Below are positions 5,814-8,328 of a stretch of 8,328 bases of DNA, piece by piece (position 1 is the first letter of the stretch; the number at the start of each line of letters is the position of its first letter). The notes below the pieces were generated by a model. That model made no database searches. It saw only the letters and a list, made by a program, of their open reading frames with translations, and had not been told where the DNA came from. The stretch covers positions 1 to 8,328 of the forward strand of contig JAJQID010000148.1 of assembly GCA_021199405.1 (NCBI GenBank), given 5' to 3'. Source of the stretch: Lachnospiraceae bacterium. Its GTDB lineage: Bacteria > Bacillota > Clostridia > Lachnospirales > Lachnospiraceae. Both the position numbers and the translations under genes were made by a program.

Positions 5814-6458
5814 ATGAAGAACCAAAAAAGAGTATGGATCGGTGCAGTCAGCGCTGTGCTGGCGGCGGTGGTATTTATTGCAATTTTACGGATACAGACG
5901 GCAAGGCTGGAGGAGGTTGTCTATAAAAATGTGGTGATGGCCAGACAGACTATCGCGGAGGACACCACATTGACAGAGAGCAATATTGGAGCTCTTCTGG
6001 AGATACGGCAGGTGCCGGAAGAGTATGTGCCCGAAGAGGCATTGTCCTCTCTGGAGGGGCTGGAGGGCTGTGTAGTTACAGCGGAAATTTGCGCAGGGAG
6101 CATTCTGACACAAAGTCTGGTGCGGACGATTCCGGACGTCTACGGCGATTATGGGGAGCTGTTCTGGATCAGCGTGTCGGCGGAGCAGCTGACCCAGGCA
6201 GTGGCGGGAACGTTGAGAGCCGGGGATGTCATTGATCTGTATTGTGTGGAAAACGGTGCGGAGGGTGTTTTTTGCAGTCTGCTGCAGGGAAATGTCCGGG
6301 TGGAGCGGGTGTTGACAAAAAGCGGGGAGCAGATTGCCAATGGGGATGTGAGCTCGCTGGCGCAGCTTTTTGTGATTCCCATGGAGAGAGAGGATATTCC
6401 GCTGTTTTATGAAGCCCTTTATTCCGGCAGTCTGATGATTGCCAGATGTGATGGCTAG
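5814..6458 (+). CDS. cpaB: CpaB/RcpC-type Flp pilus protein with SAF domain
   Basis: The 214-residue product has an N-terminal membrane span (7-25) followed by a SAF domain (about 37-102). In the SAF domain VVMARQTIAEDTTLTESNIG and then CAGSILTQSLV (93-103) reproduce the usual hallmarks. A C-terminal region with AGTLRAGDVIDLYCV (131-145) is typical of CpaB/RcpC. In Gram-negatives the protein supports the secretin pore; there is no outer membrane here, so a role in the cell wall is inferred from the wall-binding tendency of SAF folds. ATG 5814 is chosen because GGGAGG (5801-5806) lies seven bases upstream; an in-frame ATG at 5787 has no such site. In many clostridial loci cpaB precedes cpaF, whereas here it lies downstream of the pseudopilins. 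Confidence 0.85.
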   Translation: MKNQKRVWIGAVSAVLAAVVFIAILRIQTARLEEVVYKNVVMARQTIAEDTTLTESNIGALLEIRQVPEEYVPEEALSSLEGLEGCVVTAEICAGSILTQSLVRTIPDVYGDYGELFWISVSAEQLTQAVAGTLRAGDVIDLYCVENGAEGVFCSLLQGNVRVERVLTKSGEQIANGDVSSLAQLFVIPMEREDIPLFYEALYSGSLMIARCDG

Positions 6459-8328
6459 GGCAAAGCGGCGCTGTCAGAAGGGAAATTTATACGGAGGCCG
6501 GACAGACAGCGCAGGACGCAGAGCGGTCAGACATCGCCTGTTTTACCGGATGATCACAGCTGGCTGTGTATGCTGTTTTTTATGGCTTTCCGGTATCAGG
6601 GCCGGAGCAGTTTCTTTGTCTGAATATACGAAATATCCGGGTGTCAGCTTAAGCCCTGACGGGAGAGCCTTTACTACGGACGCAGGCGTCAGAAGCTATG
6701 AGCAGTATTCTGTCGGATATACGGTACATACCGGAGAAAAGACGGGAAGTGAACCGCAGACAGGGGAGCACTATTATACGGCGATCAATGTGAGCGAGAT
6801 ACGTATATTGAAGTGGGAGGTGGCATGGGCAGTCTCCCGGTGTATTCATCCCTATTATAATATGAAAGGTTATCATGGGCTGAACTGCGCTGACACAATC
6901 TGTTATAACAGATATCCTCAGGGCTGGGTCGCTTACTGTGCAGATTGCGGGGAAAAGGTGACGGACAGTCTGATGTACATGAACAGCGGTACCGCCAGGG
7001 GCATCCGCTCCATTCCCTGTTCCACGGATTATTATTATTTATGCCCCTGGTGCGGCGGCCTGGAGCAGGGTATTCCATATTCGCATAATTGTGAAAGGAT
7101 TTCTGCCAACGGCTATCACGTCAGTTATAATGCCAACGCGCCTGCCGGCTCCAGAGTCTCCGGAAGCATGGCTGATACAGGGCATACCTATGGCAACGCG
7201 GCGCTTTTTGAGGGAAAGGACGCCGCGGAAGCCGGGTACGGGAGCACCAGTCTGCGTGAGAACGGATATGTCTGCCTGGGCTATGAGTTCACGGGATGGA
7301 ACACAAAGGCGGACGGCAGTGGAATTTCTTATGCAGACGGCGCAGAAGTGCTGAACCTGACTGCGGTGAATGGAGACACGGTGACGTTGTATGCCCAGTG
7401 GAATAAGCTGGCAAGTCAGGTAAACGTGGATCTGGCGGGCGGCACCCTGTCAGGACAGGGAACACTCAGCGCTTCCGGAAGGTCCGGAGAGAAATTTGAG
7501 ATTGCTTCCGATCAGATTGTTCCGCCAAAGGGGTATCTGGTGACCTTTGAAACCAACGGAGGAGAAGAAATTGCGGCGTCCCGGACGAAAAAATGTTTTT
7601 CCGGATGGAATACCCTGGGCGTTGTCTATGGCCGAATGCTGGGAAATATCTATTATTTTGGAGATACGCTGGGGGTGACAGATCAGATTACGGCGGTGTA
7701 TGAGGACGCAGCGTTCCCTCTGCCGGATTGTCAGAGGGCAGGCTATGGGTTTGCAGGCTGGTATTATGATGCGTCGTTTTCCTCCTTTGCGGGATATGCG
7801 GGAACGGAAATTATGATTGGAAAGGATATCTGCCTGTATGCCCGATGGCTTTCTCTGTCGCTGACCTCTGTGGAAAATTATCAGGCGTTCGGTGGGATCG
7901 GTGCGGTGGACCTGGAGCTGAGAGAGCCGGATGAGATTGAAAAATGGTATCAGATTTACCGATCCACAGATGGGGAGAACTGGCAGCCCATGTTCGAGGA
8001 ACTGACCAGACAGGAGCTTCATGTCGGACAGGCGGCTGCGGATATGGCACAGCCGGAAAGGGTGACGGGATTCTGTATGGCGGTGACGCAGGAGCAAAAA
8101 ATACAGTTTACCTGGCAGGAGCCGGAGGATCAGGGAACCGTGTATTATCATCAGGCGGAATCCTTTCGAAAATCCCAAAACAGCTATTCTCTGCTGTGCC
8201 GGTCCAATGTGACTCAGAACCTGCTGGTCAGCGGGGTGAAGGGATATTATTATTATCAGGACGTGAATCCCGCGGGAAGCGTATCCGGAAAGGAGAGCTA
8301 TACGACCTCCCTGACGGCACTTCTGGTA
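6451..8328 (+). CDS. Exported cysteine-rich protein with InlB-type B repeats, 3' end beyond the window
   Basis: At least 626 residues are open to the right edge. The ATG at 6451 overlaps the cpaB stop by 8 nt without a clear ribosome binding site, so coupling is likely; ATG 6550 is an alternative. A basic stretch leads to a hydrophobic signal segment around 34-53 (MITAGCVCCFLWLSGIRAGA). A cysteine-rich region follows with Cys 131, 146, 151, 163, 166, 190, 198, 201 and 214. It includes two CxxC pairs (YCADCG, CPWCGG) like a zinc ribbon. InlB/Listeria-Bacteroides type repeats cover about 221-317 (ending LYAQW) and, more degenerate, 362-466 (GWYYDA to LYARW). The remainder looks beta-rich, with a possible fibronectin-III-like unit (YQIYRSTDGENW). 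A surface adhesin or pilus-tip protein is the inferred role. Anchoring signals would lie past 8328. Confidence 0.85.
   Translation, partial: MARAKRRCQKGNLYGGRTDSAGRRAVRHRLFYRMITAGCVCCFLWLSGIRAGAVSLSEYTKYPGVSLSPDGRAFTTDAGVRSYEQYSVGYTVHTGEKTGSEPQTGEHYYTAINVSEIRILKWEVAWAVSRCIHPYYNMKGYHGLNCADTICYNRYPQGWVAYCADCGEKVTDSLMYMNSGTARGIRSIPCSTDYYYLCPWCGGLEQGIPYSHNCERISANGYHVSYNANAPAGSRVSGSMADTGHTYGNAALFEGKDAAEAGYGSTSLRENGYVCLGYEFTGWNTKADGSGISYADGAEVLNLTAVNGDTVTLYAQWNKLASQVNVDLAGGTLSGQGTLSASGRSGEKFEIASDQIVPPKGYLVTFETNGGEEIAASRTKKCFSGWNTLGVVYGRMLGNIYYFGDTLGVTDQITAVYEDAAFPLPDCQRAGYGFAGWYYDASFSSFAGYAGTEIMIGKDICLYARWLSLSLTSVENYQAFGGIGAVDLELREPDEIEKWYQIYRSTDGENWQPMFEELTRQELHVGQAAADMAQPERVTGFCMAVTQEQKIQFTWQEPEDQGTVYYHQAESFRKSQNSYSLLCRSNVTQNLLVSGVKGYYYYQDVNPAGSVSGKESYTTSLTALLV

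Noticed and set aside
5729..5926. Small plus-strand frame in the 93-nt spacer before cpaB
   Set aside because: It has no good ribosome binding site, runs far into cpaB in another frame, and shows no hydrophobic segment or motif.
7450..8178. 242-codon open frame antisense to the InlB-repeat gene
   Set aside because: The plus strand is continuously open here with recognisable InlB repeats; the antisense product shows no family features.

Overview
The window looks like chromosomal DNA from a Clostridia-class Firmicute, most likely a Lachnospiraceae-type gut anaerobe. The evidence is strong AGGAGG-type ribosome binding sites, A/T-rich intergenic gaps around moderately GC-rich genes, a clostridial-style glucanotransferase tail, and a Gram-positive type of Tad/Flp pilus locus followed by a secreted InlB-repeat protein. 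The taxonomic call is inference from gene content and style.

Layout. (1) 1-362: the 3' end of malQ (4-alpha-glucanotransferase, GH77), interrupted by an in-frame TAA just upstream of its catalytic THDN motif, so probably a pseudogene. (2) 363-519: a gap between convergent genes that holds a perfect 21-22 bp inverted repeat enclosing a structured ~68 bp interior, like a small dispersed hairpin element. (3) 520-1011, minus strand: a CYTH-domain protein, probably a triphosphate phosphohydrolase. (4) 1012-1258: an A/T-rich divergent promoter region. (5) 1259-1825: a DJ-1/PfpI-family protein. (6) 1913 to the right edge: a tightly packed plus-strand operon for a Tad (type IVb/Flp) pilus.

The pilus operon runs as follows: CpaF/TadA ATPase (1913-2932), TadB-like membrane protein (2916-3839), TadC-like membrane protein (3850-4542), a 72-residue Flp-like pilin (4559-4777), a DUF4320-like pseudopilin (4764-5168), a second TadE-like single-pass protein (5178-5720), a CpaB/RcpC SAF-domain protein (5814-6458), and a large exported cysteine-rich protein with InlB-type B repeats (6451 to beyond 8328). 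Gene joints are overlaps or short gaps, except for a 93-nt spacer before cpaB. The expected division of labour is that the ATPase drives TadB/TadC to assemble pilin and pseudopilins through the membrane. The SAF protein would act on the outer face and the repeat protein would be a surface adhesin or tip component. No prepilin peptidase (TadV/CpaA) and no TadZ/CpaE is visible, and no secretin is expected in a Gram-positive.

Most unusual points: the nonsense codon in malQ, the long inverted-repeat element, a pilin whose predicted cleavage site has Lys instead of Gly, and the exported repeat protein that starts inside cpaB and carries two CxxC pairs.
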